From JBLHLB01 sp047618505 (lineage in GTDB: Bacteria; Planctomycetota; UBA1135; GCA-002686595): a stretch of DNA of 8,101 nt. Shown piece after piece: positions 7,331-8,101 of this stretch. The DNA is taken from assembly GCA_047618505.1 (NCBI GenBank), contig JBLHLB010000185.1, forward strand, positions 1-8,101, written 5' to 3'. The notes under the pieces are model-generated. The model did not search any database. It was not told where the DNA came from and saw only the letters and a program-made list of their open reading frames with translations. Each line of letters starts with the position of its first letter. Within the stretch, counting starts at the first letter, position 1. Position numbers and translations under genes: made by a program.

Positions 7331-7474
7331 TGGCTTCTTCCTAGCGTGGCATGGTGACAGTCTGTTTAGGCCGTCCACCCTTTGTAGGGCGATGCTTGAC
7401 GCTCGACACCACCGAAGAGATTCTGTTTCAACTTCGCCGTCCTTGATAGGGCATCACTTTGTCTGTAACTCCCG

Positions 7475-7506
7475 CGCACACGCTCCCCCCTGCGAGAGCG
7501 TGCGTG
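7475..7506 (+). other. Imperfect hairpin upstream of kdoO
   Basis: Bases 7475-7485 can pair with 7496-7506 as an 11-position stem with one A/C mismatch and one G-U, around a 10-nt loop. The inner 7 bp (CACGCTC / GAGCGTG) are perfect. No T-run follows on either strand, so it does not look like an intrinsic terminator. It could be a leader hairpin or a binding site in front of kdoO, or chance in GC-rich DNA. Confidence 0.35.
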
Positions 7507-7547
7507 AGCAGAATTGGAGAGAAACCGCTGCTCTATCGCTTGCATCG

Positions 7548-7557
7548 TGCCTAGGCA
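7548..7557. promoter_or_regulatory. Perfect 10-bp palindrome before kdoO
   Basis: TGCCTAGGCA is a perfect palindrome ending 29 nt before the kdoO ATG. Its size and place would suit a dimeric repressor operator, but no regulator family is recognised from the sequence. Confidence 0.25.
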
Positions 7558-7586
7558 TTGGCAGGATGAAAACCTAAGGCAGATCC

Positions 7587-8101
7587 ATGAGTAATTTGAT
7601 CTTGATTGAAGTGCCGCAAGAGGCAGACCTGAGTCGCGCCGAATCCAAGACAGAGGATTACGAGCGCCTGCTTGAGCAAGGGGCCGTGCTGCTCTTCCCA
7701 AGCGGACGGCTGCCCCTTCCTCCCGAAGAGGATCTGGAGTTTCTACGGGATGAGCTGGCGAAGGGCATGACGCTCAAGAACATCAGCTATCACCCCCATG
7801 GGGGTTATCTGTCCGGACTAAAAGGTGACGCCCAGGCGCGAACGAAGACGATCCTGCACGCGCACAATCAAGTGGTGACGGATTTCCTCGGCGGGGTTTT
7901 CCCGAACTACAGTTCGGCTTGGTCGCTGGGCAAGGTCAACTATCGTCCTCTCCAGGAGGAGGGGCGCGAGCTCTCCCGGCACTCGTCAAACGAGCTGTTG
8001 CATGTGGACGCCTTCGCGAGCGGAGCGACCCACGGCGGGCGAACCCTGCGCTTCTTCACAAACATTAATCCCACCCAATCACGCAAGTGGAAGTCCGCGG
8101 G
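7587..8101 (+). CDS. kdoO: Kdo hydroxylase (Fe(II)/2-oxoglutarate-dependent), 5' part of gene
   Basis: The frame is open to the window edge, giving the first 171 residues of a protein whose family is usually about 300 long. The start is firm: TAAGG at 7575-7579 lies 7 nt before the ATG, and an in-frame TAA (7575-7577) lies 12 nt upstream. Family marks are AVLLFPS (33-39), LKNISYHP (63-70) with GGYLSGLKGD after it, the NYRP segment (118-121), and LHVDAFASGATHGGRTLR (138-155) followed by FFTNINP and RKW. H139-x-D141 is the HxD pair that binds iron in this fold. The distal histidine and the 2-oxoglutarate arginine would lie beyond the window. The known family reaction is hydroxylation at C3 of Kdo in the lipopolysaccharide inner core to give Ko. 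That implies a Kdo-containing outer membrane here. The protein is predicted to be soluble and has no signal peptide. The divergent lipoprotein neighbour may reflect a shared envelope role, but that is inference. Confidence 0.85.
   Translation, partial: MSNLILIEVPQEADLSRAESKTEDYERLLEQGAVLLFPSGRLPLPPEEDLEFLRDELAKGMTLKNISYHPHGGYLSGLKGDAQARTKTILHAHNQVVTDFLGGVFPNYSSAWSLGKVNYRPLQEEGRELSRHSSNELLHVDAFASGATHGGRTLRFFTNINPTQSRKWKSA

Larger units (their letters stand above)
7106..7586. other. Divergent intergenic region between lipoprotein gene and kdoO
   Basis: About 480 bp separate the two divergent genes and should contain promoters for both. I could not identify a convincing -35/-10 pair on either strand. 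The left part (7178-7330) holds a transposase relic on the minus strand. The right part holds an imperfect hairpin (7475-7506) and a 10-bp palindrome (7548-7557). The open frames crossing it show no other family resemblance. Confidence 0.6.

Noticed and set aside
7106..7378. N-terminal extension of the repeat lipoprotein to GTG 7378
   Set aside because: The extension reads through a transposase relic and would place the lipoprotein signal peptide more than 90 residues inside the protein.
7396..7424. TTGACG-17-GATTCT as a kdoO promoter
   Set aside because: The -35 is good but the -10 matches only three of six consensus positions and the site is more than 160 nt from the start codon, so it is too weak to annotate.
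7366..7701. Minus-strand frame across the start of kdoO
   Set aside because: It overlaps the well-supported kdoO coding sequence and shows no recognisable domain.

Overview
The window (about 60% GC by eye) looks like chromosome of a Gram-negative bacterium, most likely a planctomycete or a relative such as Verrucomicrobiota. The main reason is the left third. It holds a DUF1553 (PSD1-type) protein, a Tat-exported DUF1501 protein and a PSCyt1-like cytochrome c fused to leucine-rich repeats and a beta-propeller. That gene set is greatly expanded in those phyla. The right edge holds a probable Kdo hydroxylase (kdoO), which implies an outer membrane with Kdo-containing lipopolysaccharide.

Layout. 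(i) 1-4280, plus strand: three codirectional genes, each separated by 46 nt, so very probably one operon. They are the 3' end of the DUF1553 gene, the DUF1501 gene (989-2422) and the cytochrome/LRR/propeller gene (2469-4280). (ii) 4281-4603: a convergent intergenic stretch. Its right half carries, on the minus strand, a 57-codon remnant resembling the C-terminal end of a TPR or kinase-TPR protein. (iii) 4604-7105, minus strand: a large predicted lipoprotein built around about 15 tandem copies of an aromatic-rich 31-residue unit. I do not recognise this as a named family. (iv) 7106-7586: a divergent intergenic region holding the decayed C-terminus of an integrase-type transposase, one imperfect hairpin and a 10-bp palindrome. 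(v) 7587 to the end, plus strand: the 5' portion of kdoO.

How the genes may work together. The left operon encodes exported or periplasmic proteins. By family knowledge, DUF1549/DUF1553, DUF1501 and PSCyt1 proteins co-occur in planctomycetes, but their biochemical role is not settled. A surface or periplasmic redox or degradative complex is an inference. The lipoprotein and kdoO are divergent neighbours, and both would act on the cell envelope. The most unusual item is the repeat lipoprotein. It is flanked on both sides, in its own reading frame, by relics of unrelated genes (transposase upstream, TPR downstream), which points to past rearrangement around this locus.
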